A stretch of DNA of 49,932 nt from positions 1 through 49,932 of the forward strand of contig NZ_FOCE01000015.1 in NCBI RefSeq assembly GCF_900110025.1, in the 5' to 3' direction. The position numbers and the translations under genes were made by a program. Of this stretch, positions 24,700 through 32,794 are shown piece by piece. This DNA is from Gemmobacter aquatilis (lineage in GTDB: Bacteria > Pseudomonadota > Alphaproteobacteria > Rhodobacterales > Rhodobacteraceae). The notes beneath the pieces were generated by a model, which was not told the DNA's origin, ran no database searches, and saw only the letters and a program-made list of their open reading frames with translations. The number at the start of each line of letters is the position of its first letter. Positions within the stretch are counted from its first letter, which is position 1.

Positions 24700-25328
24700 C
24701 GATCAAAGCAGTGCTATGGGACATGGACGGCACCCTTGCCGACAGCGAGCATATTGCGGTCGAGGCATTGCGCCTGGCCATGGTCGAGGCCGGGTTGCAG
24801 GTGCCGGATGACCTGTATGAAACCGTGGTCGGATGCGCGGCGGATGATCTTTACCATCGCTTCGTGCGCGATCTGGGGCTGTCGCTGCCGCCGGTGGTCT
24901 GGGAACAGCGCAAACATGCGGGTTACTTCGCGGCCATCGGTGGCTTGCGCGGCTTTGAGGATGCGCTGGCGACCTGGCGACGGTTCGAGGCAGCGGGCAT
25001 CGCGCAGGCGGTGGTGTCCAACAGTGACCGGATGATCGTCGATGCCAATCTGCGCGCGATCGGCCTCTCCCGCCCTGGTCTGATCAGCGTCAGTCGCAAT
25101 GACCTGCGTCAGGGCAAACCCGCCGCCGAGGGCTATCTTCGGGCACTGTGGCTGCTGGATTGCACGCCGGATCAGGCCGTGGTGGTCGAGGACAGCGCCA
25201 GCGGTGCCGCAGCGGGGCTGGCAGCGGGTATCCGCACCGTTTTCGTGCCCCACGCAACCGTTGCCGCGCCTGCCGGTGTCGAGGCCCTGACCGACATGGC
25301 CGCGCTCGAACGGCTGGTTTTGCCCTAG
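24696..25328 (+). CDS. HAD-family phosphatase (beta-phosphoglucomutase/SmoC-like)
   Basis: A 210-residue HAD hydrolase. Motif I is WDMDGT with nucleophile D9 and acid D11, motif II is VSNSDR near residues 107-112, motif III lysine is in RQGKPA and motif IV is VVEDSASG. The cap region after motif I is helical, as in the beta-phosphoglucomutase/phosphatase subfamily. It starts inside the kinase stop (ATGA). HAD genes of this kind occur in sorbitol/mannitol operons of Rhodobacter; it probably removes phosphate from overaccumulated or mis-phosphorylated sugar phosphates. Confidence 0.88.
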   Translation: MTIKAVLWDMDGTLADSEHIAVEALRLAMVEAGLQVPDDLYETVVGCAADDLYHRFVRDLGLSLPPVVWEQRKHAGYFAAIGGLRGFEDALATWRRFEAAGIAQAVVSNSDRMIVDANLRAIGLSRPGLISVSRNDLRQGKPAAEGYLRALWLLDCTPDQAVVVEDSASGAAAGLAAGIRTVFVPHATVAAPAGVEALTDMAALERLVLP

Positions 25329-25329
25329 G

Positions 25330-25365
25330 GGCCCATCTTCAACCGGACCAGATCGAGGATGGGCC
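25330..25365 (+). terminator. Hairpin after the importer/kinase operon
   Basis: GGCCCATC (25330-25337) and GATGGGCC (25358-25365) are perfect complements separated by 20 bases, immediately after the HAD stop. There is no T tract. It lies between convergent genes and may end the plus-strand operon. Confidence 0.4.
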
Positions 25366-25394
25366 AAGGCAGGCAAGCCGTTGGACAACAGGCG

Positions 25395-26375
25395 CTAAAG
25401 CGCCGGAAGGATGTCGCACGCCAGCTCTTCGATCACGTCTTCAACCGGGCGGCGCGAGGGGCGCAAAAGCAAGGCGAGGTGATCAAGCCCCGCCTCTGCC
25501 ATCGCGTGCAGATGCGCCGCAAGGGCCTGGCGCCCGATGCGCCCGCCAAACCGGAAGGGCTGCATCGGGGTGGCCGGATCCTCCGCCAGATCAAGGTGCA
25601 TCGCGCTGACGAAGATGCCGTTGTCGCGCCCAAGCGTCCACCGCCGCTGCCGCCAGTCTGCAATGCGCGCGGCAAGTCTGTCAGGGGATTCAGGATAGGC
25701 AAAACGGCCCTGAAGATGCTGCGCAATCCAGTCCGGCGTCTGCTGGCCACCCCCTGCCACCAGCATCGGAATCCGGGCCTGAACCGGGCGGGGCAACAGA
25801 TCCAGCCCTTCGACCACGCCCGCGCGCCAAGGCACCCCCGGACCTTGCCACAGCCGCTGCATCCAATCGACGGAAGTGCGGAAGGCCTCGCCCCGACCTT
25901 CGAAATCCAGATCCATCAGAGGATACTCGACGGGCCGATCCCCCGAGGCGACACCGAGGATCAGCCGCCCGCCCGAAAGGTGATCCACCGAGGCGGCGGC
26001 CTTGGCCACCATCAAGGGGTGGCGCAGCGGCAGAACCACTGCCGCCGTCCCGAGCGCCACCCGTTTGGTGATCCCCGCCAGAAAGCCCAGATTGACAAAG
26101 GGATCATAGATCGACCCCGCATCGCCAAATCGCTGGGGATCGAACACTGGCACATCACGCAGCCAGACAGCGGCAAACCCGGCCTGATCGACCTGCACAA
26201 CCCGGTCTCGATATTGCGTCAGGTCCGGCACGCCAAAGGGCCGCCCTTCGGCCTGCGCTGCCGCAACACGATCAGGCGCCCAGTCATTGTCCAGCGGCAA
26301 CTCGATGCCAAGGGTCAGACCACCGTCCTTCCGCCGGATCAGATCCAGGGCGTCGGGTTTATCATTCGGATTCAT
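25395..26375 (-). CDS. LLM-class flavin-dependent oxidoreductase
   Basis: A 326-residue luciferase-like monooxygenase family protein. Landmarks are DQAGFAAVWLRDVP, LGTAAVVLPLRHPLMVAKAAASVDHLSGGR, LGVASGDRP and AGGGQQTPDWIA. These enzymes use reduced flavin to oxidise varied substrates; the substrate here is unknown. The start at 26375 (MNPNDK) has AAGG upstream; an alternative ATG at 26435 overlaps the stop of the deleted aldo/keto reductase gene. It lies downstream of that gene and the MFS gene, possibly in one operon. Confidence 0.83.
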   Translation of the reverse strand: MNPNDKPDALDLIRRKDGGLTLGIELPLDNDWAPDRVAAAQAEGRPFGVPDLTQYRDRVVQVDQAGFAAVWLRDVPVFDPQRFGDAGSIYDPFVNLGFLAGITKRVALGTAAVVLPLRHPLMVAKAAASVDHLSGGRLILGVASGDRPVEYPLMDLDFEGRGEAFRTSVDWMQRLWQGPGVPWRAGVVEGLDLLPRPVQARIPMLVAGGGQQTPDWIAQHLQGRFAYPESPDRLAARIADWRQRRWTLGRDNGIFVSAMHLDLAEDPATPMQPFRFGGRIGRQALAAHLHAMAEAGLDHLALLLRPSRRPVEDVIEELACDILPAL

Positions 26376-26425
26376 ACCAGGGCCTTCTGAGGAATGGTCA
26401 GGCCTGCGGGGCAGATCTGCGTAAT

Positions 26426-26668
26426 TCAGTCCCATTTTGGGGCCAGCCCCTCTGGGTTGACGATGCGGCCATCCGCCCGTGCCACGCCCGATGCGGCAAT
26501 CGCCGCACCCACGGCCTCCTCGTTGCCGTAGATCTGGGCCGTGTCGATATGGCGAAAGCCCTGTGTCAGTGCGGCGGGCAGCACCTCGGCCACTTCTGGG
26601 CCGCTCATGCGGAAAGTGCCAAAGCCAAGGGCCGGGATCGCGGCGCCATTTGCGGACAGTTTGTGCAT
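26426..26668 (-). pseudogene. Aldo/keto reductase with internal in-frame deletion
   Basis: An 80-residue frame that joins the two ends of an aldo/keto reductase. Residues 1 to about 66 are the normal N-terminus ([21 protein letters not shown] with the catalytic tyrosine). The last 15 residues ([14 protein letters not shown]) are the normal C-terminus of DkgB-type enzymes, which end in SPEGLAPEWD. About 190 residues of the barrel, with the catalytic lysine and histidine, are missing. The join lies near 26465-26482 in VARADGRIV, where both ends plausibly shared an ARAD-like coding repeat. The product cannot be an active reductase. Confidence 0.82.
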
Positions 26669-26687
26669 GTCATTGCTCCTGTGAAAA

Positions 26688-27869
26688 TTACCTGGCAAGG
26701 TTCAGGCGCGGCGAGCGGTTGTCCAACCGCACGCTCCACAAGGTCAGGATCACCGCCCCGACCACCAGCGCGGCCCCCACGGCGGGCGTTGCCCCAAGGC
26801 CCAGCGGGCTTTCCACCACCACGCCGCCCAGCCACGCGCCCAAGGCGATCCCCAGATTGAAGGCTGCAATGTTCAGCGCCGAGGCCACATCGACCGCTTC
26901 GGGACGATGCTCCCGCGCCAGTTGCACGACATAAAGTTGCAGGCCCGGCACATTGGCAAATTGCAGGAACCCAAGCGCAACAAGGGTGATCAGGGTCAGA
27001 ACCGGCGACAGCAGGGCAAAGCCGAACAGCACCAGCACAACCGCCTGCGCCAGAAACAACCAGACCAGCGCAACAGCCGGATTGCGGTTCGCCAGACGGC
27101 CCCCCACAATGTTGCCCGCCGCAATGGCCAGACCGTAAAGCACAAGGATCAGACTGACATTGGCAGAGGAAAAGCCTGTGATCTGTTCAAGGATCGGGGT
27201 GAGATAGGTAAAGGCCACAAACGTGCCGCCATAGCCCAGAGCCGTCATGGCAAAGACGATCAGCAACCGGCCAGAGCCAAGCACGCGCACCTGATCAAGC
27301 AATCGCGCCGGCGGGGCTTTGCGCAGGGTCGCGGGCAACAAGGCCGCCACGCCGATCAGTGCCACAAGGCCGATGGCCGCCACCGCCCAGAAGGTCGCGC
27401 GCCAGCCAAAGCTTTGGCCGATCCACGTCCCCAAGGGCACACCCGTCACGATGGCAACGGTAAGACCCATGAACATCATGGCAATGGCCGAGGCGCGGCG
27501 GTCTTCTGGCACCAGATCGGCGGCAATGGTCGCCCCGACCGAAAAGAACACGCCATGGGCAAAGGCCGCAAGAACGCGGGCGACCAGCAACATCTCGTAG
27601 TTGGGAGCAATGGCTGCGGCGACATTGCCCAGCGTGAATAGGCCCATCAGGCCAACCAGCAAGGGTTTGCGCCCGATCCCGTTTGTCAGCGCGGTCAGGA
27701 CAGGGGCGCCAAAGGTCACCCCAAGGGCATAGACACTGACAATCAGACCGGCCAGCGGCAGGGTGATATTCAGGTCGGTGGCAACGGTGGACAGCAGTCC
27801 GACGATGACGAACTCAGTCGTTCCGATCGCATAGGCGGCGATCGTCAACGCGAAAAGGGCTAAAGGCAT
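26688..27869 (-). CDS. MFS transporter (sugar efflux / AraJ-like)
   Basis: A 393-residue protein with about twelve transmembrane segments. The opening [20 protein letters not shown] and the loop [11 protein letters not shown], then GPxxG-like VPLGTWIG, are typical of the DHA1 efflux group that includes AraJ and YdhP. It probably exports small molecules, sugars or drugs. It is divergent from the LysR gene, with a palindrome between them, so LysR probably controls it. The ATG at 27869 has no strong ribosome binding site. Confidence 0.88.
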   Translation of the reverse strand: MPLALFALTIAAYAIGTTEFVIVGLLSTVATDLNITLPLAGLIVSVYALGVTFGAPVLTALTNGIGRKPLLVGLMGLFTLGNVAAAIAPNYEMLLVARVLAAFAHGVFFSVGATIAADLVPEDRRASAIAMMFMGLTVAIVTGVPLGTWIGQSFGWRATFWAVAAIGLVALIGVAALLPATLRKAPPARLLDQVRVLGSGRLLIVFAMTALGYGGTFVAFTYLTPILEQITGFSSANVSLILVLYGLAIAAGNIVGGRLANRNPAVALVWLFLAQAVVLVLFGFALLSPVLTLITLVALGFLQFANVPGLQLYVVQLAREHRPEAVDVASALNIAAFNLGIALGAWLGGVVVESPLGLGATPAVGAALVVGAVILTLWSVRLDNRSPRLNLAR

Positions 27870-27953
27870 GGGAGGGATTCCATTCAGATTCGAGAGAAGC
27901 TGACTATCCGCCTTATCCGCGCGTCACAGAAGCCAGCGGCGTTTCGCAATATT

Positions 27954-27970
27954 TGTGAACCAAGTTCACA
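27954..27970. promoter_or_regulatory. Palindromic LysR operator candidate
   Basis: TGTGAAC-CAA-GTTCACA has perfect 7-bp arms and lies in the 160-base gap between the divergent MFS and LysR genes. LysR proteins usually bind an inverted repeat upstream of a divergent target. A Crp-like site is an alternative because TGTGA/TCACA arms are present, though the spacing is shorter than in the Crp consensus. Confidence 0.5.
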
Positions 27971-28029
27971 GATGGCCCTTCCCCCCTTCGCCTGCATGCC
28001 CCATGCTTCGGCAAACAGGAGGCACCCTC

Positions 28030-28965
28030 ATGGACAATCGGATCGGCGAAATGGCCGTCTTTGCGCGCGTGGTCGAACTGGGCAGCTTTTCGGCGGCGGC
28101 GCGGGCCATGACCATGACACCCTCGACCGTCAGCAAGTTGATCCGGCGGCTGGAGGACCGGCTGGCGCTGCGGCTTTTCGACAGGTCCACCCGCGCGCTG
28201 GTGCTGACGCCCGACGGGCAACGCTATTACGAAGCCGCGACCCGGCTGATCGCCGAGCTGGACGAGGCAGAGGCCGCGCTGACACGGAGCGCGCGGCAGG
28301 CCAGCGGCACGGTGCGCGTGAACGCCTCCGTCGCTTTCGGAACGCTCTGTCTGGAACCGCTGCTGCCCGCCTTTTGGGCCGAACATCCGGGGATTGTGGT
28401 GGATCTGTCGCTGTCGGATGAGGTGGTGGACATCTATCTCGACCGCACCGATGTTGCCTTTCGCATCGGACCTCTGGCCGATTCCGGTCTGACCGTGCGC
28501 CGGATCGGCACGGCGCATCGGTTGATCGTCGCCGCGCCTGACTATGTGGCGCGACACGGCCGCCCCGCCAGCGCCGAGGATCTGGATCGCCACAACTGTC
28601 TTGGCTTCAACTTTCGTCGTGCCCGTCCGGTCTGGCAGGTGCAGGCGGGTGGCAAGCTGGTTGACCGGCAGATCGCGGGCAGCCTGCTGGCCAATAACGG
28701 CGAAACGCTGCGCAGGTTGTGCATCGCGGGTGCCGGTCTTGCGCGGTTGGGCGATTTCCATGTGGCCGGGGATATTGCGGCGGGCCGGTTGCTGCCGGTT
28801 ATGCCCCATGCCGAAGGCGACAACGAGGATGTGAACGCGGTGTTTCTGGGCGGTCTGCATGTGCCGCACCGGCTGCGGCTGTTTCTGGATTTCATGCTCC
28901 CGCGTTTGCAGGAAACACTGCTGCAATGCGGTCAGAGTTGCCAGGCGGCCTTCGCAGCGCCCTGA
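28030..28965 (+). CDS. LysR-family transcriptional regulator
   Basis: A 311-residue LysR regulator. The winged helix-turn-helix covers about residues 3-62 (SFSAAARAMTMTPSTVSKLIRRLE followed by LFDRSTRALVLTPDG), and a periplasmic-binding-like effector domain follows. The start at 28030 has AGGAGG upstream. It is divergent from the MFS gene and probably regulates it. The effector is unknown. Confidence 0.92.
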   Translation: MDNRIGEMAVFARVVELGSFSAAARAMTMTPSTVSKLIRRLEDRLALRLFDRSTRALVLTPDGQRYYEAATRLIAELDEAEAALTRSARQASGTVRVNASVAFGTLCLEPLLPAFWAEHPGIVVDLSLSDEVVDIYLDRTDVAFRIGPLADSGLTVRRIGTAHRLIVAAPDYVARHGRPASAEDLDRHNCLGFNFRRARPVWQVQAGGKLVDRQIAGSLLANNGETLRRLCIAGAGLARLGDFHVAGDIAAGRLLPVMPHAEGDNEDVNAVFLGGLHVPHRLRLFLDFMLPRLQETLLQCGQSCQAAFAAP

Positions 28966-29002
28966 CGCGGATCCCCTTCCGCTCAAGGCGATCCGCGTCA
29001 GG
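28961..29002. terminator. Bidirectional hairpin between convergent genes
   Basis: CCTGACGCGGATC (28961-28973) and GATCCGCGTCAGG (28990-29002) form a perfect 13-bp stem with a 16-base loop. It begins at the LysR stop codon and lies before the end of the convergent oxidoreductase gene. It has no clear T tract but is well placed to end both transcripts. Confidence 0.55.
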
Positions 29003-29031
29003 TATTACAGGTGGGGCTTTCGGCGCCAAGT

Positions 29032-30006
29032 TTACAGCACCACCACCCGGTTGCCGGGGTTCGGTCCGACCCGCAGCCGCTCCAACGCGCCGGGAAGGTC
29101 GCCGAAACCCGCAACCTCGATGATCTGCGGGTCAAAATGGCCCGCGGCGATGGCCTGCGCCATCTGCGCCCCGGCAGCGACCAAGGCCCCCCATTGGCGG
29201 TCTGACCCATGAGCGTGCAGCGCGTTCAGCCCCACCTCATGCAAGGAAATCGTGGTGGTGAAGGCGGGCAGCGGCGCGGCTTCCTGCCGGTCCTGGATGC
29301 AGACGAGATGGCCATTTGCCGACAGCAGCGGCGCGAGCGACGCTGCATGGACCCCACTGACCATGTCAATGATCGCGTCCAGCGGCTGGTCCTTGATGCG
29401 GACGGCCCAGTCGTTCTGCCAACCGGCGTGGCGATAATCCGTCACGGTAGCGGCCCCGAGCCGCAGCACCCGCGCCGCCTGCGGCTGTGAGGCAACGGCA
29501 TGTACCACCCAGCCCCGCCCGCGCGCCAGTTGCAAGACCGCTCCGCCCACCGCACCCGAAGCCCCTGTCACCAGCACCTGCGCGCCCGGCGCCAGCGGCA
29601 GCTTGTCAACAGCCTGCCGCGCGGTCAGTCCGGGGCAGGGAATGGCCGCCGCCGCCGCGAAGGACAGCGATTCAGGCAGGGGGATAGCCGCCCGCACCGG
29701 AATGACGGTGTATTCGGCAAAGGAGCCGGGCCGCAGCAGATCGTTGTGATAGGCCACATGGGCGCCAAGGGCCAGATGCGCCACCCCCTCACCCAGCGCC
29801 GCGACCTCGCCCGCGCCATCGACGCCGGGAATATGCGGCCAGTCCCAGGCGGGATGGCCCCAGAGGATGAACTTCCAGTCCACCGGGTTCAGTCCGATGG
29901 CGCGGTTGCGCACCAGCACCTCGCCTGGGCCGGGCTGCGGCAGGGGACGATCCTCCAGCCGCAGAACTTCGGGACCGCCGGTTTCGTGATGCACCCAGGC
30001 TTTCAT
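29032..30006 (-). CDS. Quinone oxidoreductase-like (zinc-free MDR) dehydrogenase
   Basis: A 324-residue medium-chain reductase. It has GLNPVDWK near residue 38 and the NADPH loop TGASGAVGG at 147-155, and lacks the four structural zinc cysteines. This matches the quinone oxidoreductase/crotonyl-like group that reduces enones with NADPH. AAGGAG lies seven bases before ATG 30006. The start overlaps the region just after the SDR stop, so it is the third gene of the 31869-to-29032 operon. Confidence 0.86.
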   Translation of the reverse strand: MKAWVHHETGGPEVLRLEDRPLPQPGPGEVLVRNRAIGLNPVDWKFILWGHPAWDWPHIPGVDGAGEVAALGEGVAHLALGAHVAYHNDLLRPGSFAEYTVIPVRAAIPLPESLSFAAAAAIPCPGLTARQAVDKLPLAPGAQVLVTGASGAVGGAVLQLARGRGWVVHAVASQPQAARVLRLGAATVTDYRHAGWQNDWAVRIKDQPLDAIIDMVSGVHAASLAPLLSANGHLVCIQDRQEAAPLPAFTTTISLHEVGLNALHAHGSDRQWGALVAAGAQMAQAIAAGHFDPQIIEVAGFGDLPGALERLRVGPNPGNRVVVL

Positions 30007-30017
30007 CGTGCGCTCCT

Positions 30018-30728
30018 TCAACATACCGAATAGCCGCCATCGACCGGGATCATCACCCCGGTCACATACCCCGCCTCTGCCGACAGCAAGAAGCGCACGA
30101 CCGAGGCAACCTCTCCCGGTGCCGCCCAGCGACCCATCGGGATGCGGGCACCGATGCGGGCAGCGCGCTCGGGGTCGGTGCGGGCCTTTTCGGCCATCCG
30201 CGTTTCCACCCAGCCGGGCGCGACCGAGTTCACCCGCACCCCGCGCGGTGCCCAGGCCACGGCCTGAGAGCGGGTCAGCGCCGCAACGGCGGCCTTGCTG
30301 GCGGTATAGGCCGGCGCACCAGGCGAACCGAAGATCGCCCACATCGACGCCACATTGACCACCGCCCCCTGCGCCGCGACCAGTTGTTCAAGCAGCGCAT
30401 TGGCCAGCGCAAATCCGGCGGTCACATTGACACGCATCACCTGCTCGAACGGTTCGGTCTGCCATTCCTGCTGATGGCGCAACATTCCGGCGCAATTGAC
30501 CAGCGCGGCCACCGGAGCGTTTGCCGGAAGCGCCGCCATACAGGCCGCCGTATCGGTGACATCGACCCGGGCAAAGCCGATCGCTGCTGGCAGATCGTCT
30601 TCCCGGTCCAGCCCCAGCGCCTGCACCCGGTAGCCGCCCGCCAGCAACGCCTCGGCCACCGCGCGGCCAATGCCGGTGCCACCACCTGTCACCACGGCAA
30701 GGGGCCGTGTATCCGTATTCACCTGCAT
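30018..30728 (-). CDS. Short-chain dehydrogenase/reductase
   Basis: A 236-residue classical SDR with TGGGTGIG at 14-21, NCAG at 78-81, S128, Y141 and K145 (AYTASKAAV). The end DGGYSV is the usual SDR C-terminus. The start at 30728 has GAGGAG upstream, and longer starts would run into the glycerol-dehydrogenase-like gene. It probably interconverts a sugar ketone and alcohol; the substrate is unknown. Confidence 0.87.
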   Translation of the reverse strand: MQVNTDTRPLAVVTGGGTGIGRAVAEALLAGGYRVQALGLDREDDLPAAIGFARVDVTDTAACMAALPANAPVAALVNCAGMLRHQQEWQTEPFEQVMRVNVTAGFALANALLEQLVAAQGAVVNVASMWAIFGSPGAPAYTASKAAVAALTRSQAVAWAPRGVRVNSVAPGWVETRMAEKARTDPERAARIGARIPMGRWAAPGEVASVVRFLLSAEAGYVTGVMIPVDGGYSVC

Positions 30729-30738
30729 ATCTGTCTCC

Positions 30739-31869
30739 TCACCCGGCGGCGCGCGGGGCGCCTGCCTCTGACTGGTCCTGCGCCTCGACCGCGACCATCG
30801 CGGCCACCACCTGCCCAAGATCGAGCGGTCGCGGGAAATTGAGCATGTGCCGCACCGGCATCGCCGCTTCAGCAACCGTATGCATTTGGGCGGTCGTGAC
30901 CGGCTGCCCGGTCAGGGCGCGCAGACTGCAGGGCAATCCGGCATGGGCGTAAAGGGCGGCCAGCGGATCGGGCAGCGCCTGCCCCAGCAGCCGATGATGC
31001 ACGACCAGCCCGTAAGCCACCTGAAATCCGTGCTGCGCGGCCAGCCCGCCGGGCAACAGCGTCAGCCCCCGGGTCAGGGCATGGGGCACCGAGAGCCCGC
31101 CGCTTTCAAAGCCAAGCCCGGCCATCAGGATCATCGCCTCGACCGCCGCCTCGAAATCGTGGGTGGCATGGCCGCTGCCTGCAGCATCGAAAGCGGCGGC
31201 CCCATGGGCGAGCAGCGTGGCAAGGCACTGACCGGCAATCGCCATGGCCAGCCGTGTCGGGCGGGCCAGAAACATCGTCGTGCCCGCGCCCGCCGCACAG
31301 GCCTCGGCCTCGGCCGCTTTCGACAGGGCGTCGCCCAGGCCTGCCGCAAACATGGCCTGCGGCGCCGTTGCCAGAAGCGCGGTATCGACCACCACGAAAT
31401 CGGGGTTACGCGCCAGATGCCGCACCTCGGACAGATGGCCCTGCGCGTCGTAAAGCACATAGTTCTTGCTGGTCGGCGCATCATTCGAGGCGACGGTGGG
31501 CAGTGTGATCAGCCGCAACCCTGCCAGATCGGCCAGCGCCTTGCCCGCGTCGATCGCCCGCCCGCCCCCTGCGGCGATCACGACTTGCGGGGCCGAAACC
31601 ATCCGCGCGGCCAATTCCGCCGCCGTCTGCGCCCCCAGTTTGCCTGCAAAGCCCAGAACCTCCAGCGCCACCCCCGCCGTCGCGAAAGAGGCTGCAAGCC
31701 GCGCCTCAATCAACGGCAGGATAAGCGCATCGGCCACCAGAACCGCGCGTTGGCCCAGTTGGGCGCCAAAGCGGCCAGTCCGGTCCAGTGCGCCCGGCCC
31801 CTGCACATAGCGCCCAGGGGCCCCGAAGACCGTCACAGCGGCGTCGAAAATATTGAGGGGATTCGTCAT
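30739..31869 (-). CDS. Iron-containing/glycerol dehydrogenase-like polyol dehydrogenase
   Basis: A 376-residue group III alcohol dehydrogenase closest to glycerol dehydrogenase (GldA). The NAD loop is AAGGGRAIDAGKALAD, followed by LPTVASNDAPTSK. The metal ligands map to D180 (GLGDAL), H263 (SVPHALTRG) and H280 (QHGFQVAYG), nearly the same spacing as D173, H256 and H274 of the Bacillus enzyme. It probably oxidises a polyol to a ketose, like glycerol to dihydroxyacetone. It heads an operon with an SDR and a quinone-oxidoreductase-like gene and is divergent from an AroE-like gene; a GntR-type palindrome lies between them. Confidence 0.88.
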   Translation of the reverse strand: MTNPLNIFDAAVTVFGAPGRYVQGPGALDRTGRFGAQLGQRAVLVADALILPLIEARLAASFATAGVALEVLGFAGKLGAQTAAELAARMVSAPQVVIAAGGGRAIDAGKALADLAGLRLITLPTVASNDAPTSKNYVLYDAQGHLSEVRHLARNPDFVVVDTALLATAPQAMFAAGLGDALSKAAEAEACAAGAGTTMFLARPTRLAMAIAGQCLATLLAHGAAAFDAAGSGHATHDFEAAVEAMILMAGLGFESGGLSVPHALTRGLTLLPGGLAAQHGFQVAYGLVVHHRLLGQALPDPLAALYAHAGLPCSLRALTGQPVTTAQMHTVAEAAMPVRHMLNFPRPLDLGQVVAAMVAVEAQDQSEAGAPRAAG

Positions 31870-31891
31870 TTTACTCCGCCCATTCTTTATA

Positions 31892-31909
31892 ATATATGAT
31901 ATATGATAT
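31892..31909. promoter_or_regulatory. GntR/FCD operator candidate (shared palindrome, site 1)
   Basis: ATATATGATATAT at 31892-31904 continues as GATAT to 31909. It lies in the 90-base gap between the divergent glycerol-dehydrogenase-like (31869) and AroE-like (31960) genes. The same 13-mer core occurs at 38563 and 42471. It is a good candidate for the GntR protein encoded at 40104-40787. Confidence 0.65.
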
Positions 31910-31959
31910 TGCATCTCTCGCAAGCACGTTCTTCAAAGACTCCAAAAAGGACACCCTCC

Positions 31960-32742
31960 ATGATCACAGGAACCACCCGCTTTGCCCCGCTGCTCGCCCA
32001 TCCCTGTCGTCATGTGCGCACGCCCAAGGTGTTCAATGCCGAATGTGCGGCGCGACAGATTGACATGGTCATGCTGCCGCTGGACGTGCAGCCGCAGATG
32101 CTGCAACCGACCGTGGCCGCGTTGAGGGCAGTCGGAAATCTGGCGGGAATGGTGGTGACCATCCCGCACAAGACCGCCATTGCCACCCTGTGTGACCGGC
32201 TGACGGGCGCGGCGGCCCTTGTCGGTGCCTGCAACATCGTCAGGCGCGAGGCGGATGGCAGCCTGACCGGCGGCATGTTCGATGGCGAGGGCTTTGTTGC
32301 AGGGCTGCGCCATCAAGACCACGATCCGGCAGGGCGGCGTGTGCTGTTGATCGGGGCGGGCGGTGCGGCCTCGGGCGTGGCCCATGCGCTTGTTGCGGCC
32401 GGTGTCGACAGCCTGACCATCGCCAACCGCTCAGCCGAGAAGGCAGCCCTTCTTGTGGAACAGTTGCGCAGCGCCTTTCCGCAGGCGCGGCTTGGCATTG
32501 GCCCCGCCAATCCGCGCGGGCATGACCTCGTGATCAATGGCACCTCGCTGGGCATGCACGAAGGCGATGCGCTGCCGCTTGATCCCGACCGCCTGAGCCC
32601 CGGCACGCTGGTTGCCGAAGTGGTGATGCAGCCCGATGTGACGCCCTTGTTACGCGCCGCCGAAGCGCGGGGTCTGGCGATTCACAAGGGGCTCCATATG
32701 GTAGAGCAGCAGGTCGGGTTGCTGGTTGATTTTCTGGCCTGA
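31960..32742 (+). CDS. Shikimate dehydrogenase-like oxidoreductase (copy 2)
   Basis: A 260-residue protein with the AroE fold. The catalytic lysine is K71 (TIPHK), the dyad aspartate D108 (FDGEGF), NAD(P) loop GAGGAA at 132-137, and GACNIV near 89-94. It is closer to true AroE than copy 1 but its N-terminal shikimate-binding region (AHPCRHVRTPKVFN) differs from the usual SxSPxxHN. It is divergent from a polyol dehydrogenase under a shared operator, so a catabolic role is more likely than aromatic biosynthesis. The start at 31960 is in front of MITGTTRFAP. Confidence 0.8.
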   Translation: MITGTTRFAPLLAHPCRHVRTPKVFNAECAARQIDMVMLPLDVQPQMLQPTVAALRAVGNLAGMVVTIPHKTAIATLCDRLTGAAALVGACNIVRREADGSLTGGMFDGEGFVAGLRHQDHDPAGRRVLLIGAGGAASGVAHALVAAGVDSLTIANRSAEKAALLVEQLRSAFPQARLGIGPANPRGHDLVINGTSLGMHEGDALPLDPDRLSPGTLVAEVVMQPDVTPLLRAAEARGLAIHKGLHMVEQQVGLLVDFLA

Positions 32743-32747
32743 CAGAA

Positions 32748-32774
32748 GCCCGCGCCGGTCCGACCGGCGCGGGC
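32748..32774. terminator. Perfect GC-rich hairpin between convergent genes
   Basis: GCCCGCGCCGGTC (32748-32760) and GACCGGCGCGGGC (32762-32774) are perfect reverse complements with one base between, so the stem closes to a short loop. It lies between the convergent AroE-like gene (ends 32742) and permease gene (ends 32795). No T tract follows on either strand, but a stem this strong probably limits read-through in both directions. Confidence 0.6.
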
Positions 32775-32794
32775 AGTCTGGCCGGGTCGGGAGG

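Noticed and set aside
17388-25328. A defined sorbitol/mannitol (smo) operon
   Set aside because: The importer, kinase and HAD genes resemble it, but there is no sorbitol or mannitol dehydrogenase in the operon and the kinase is xylulokinase-like, so no substrate was assigned.
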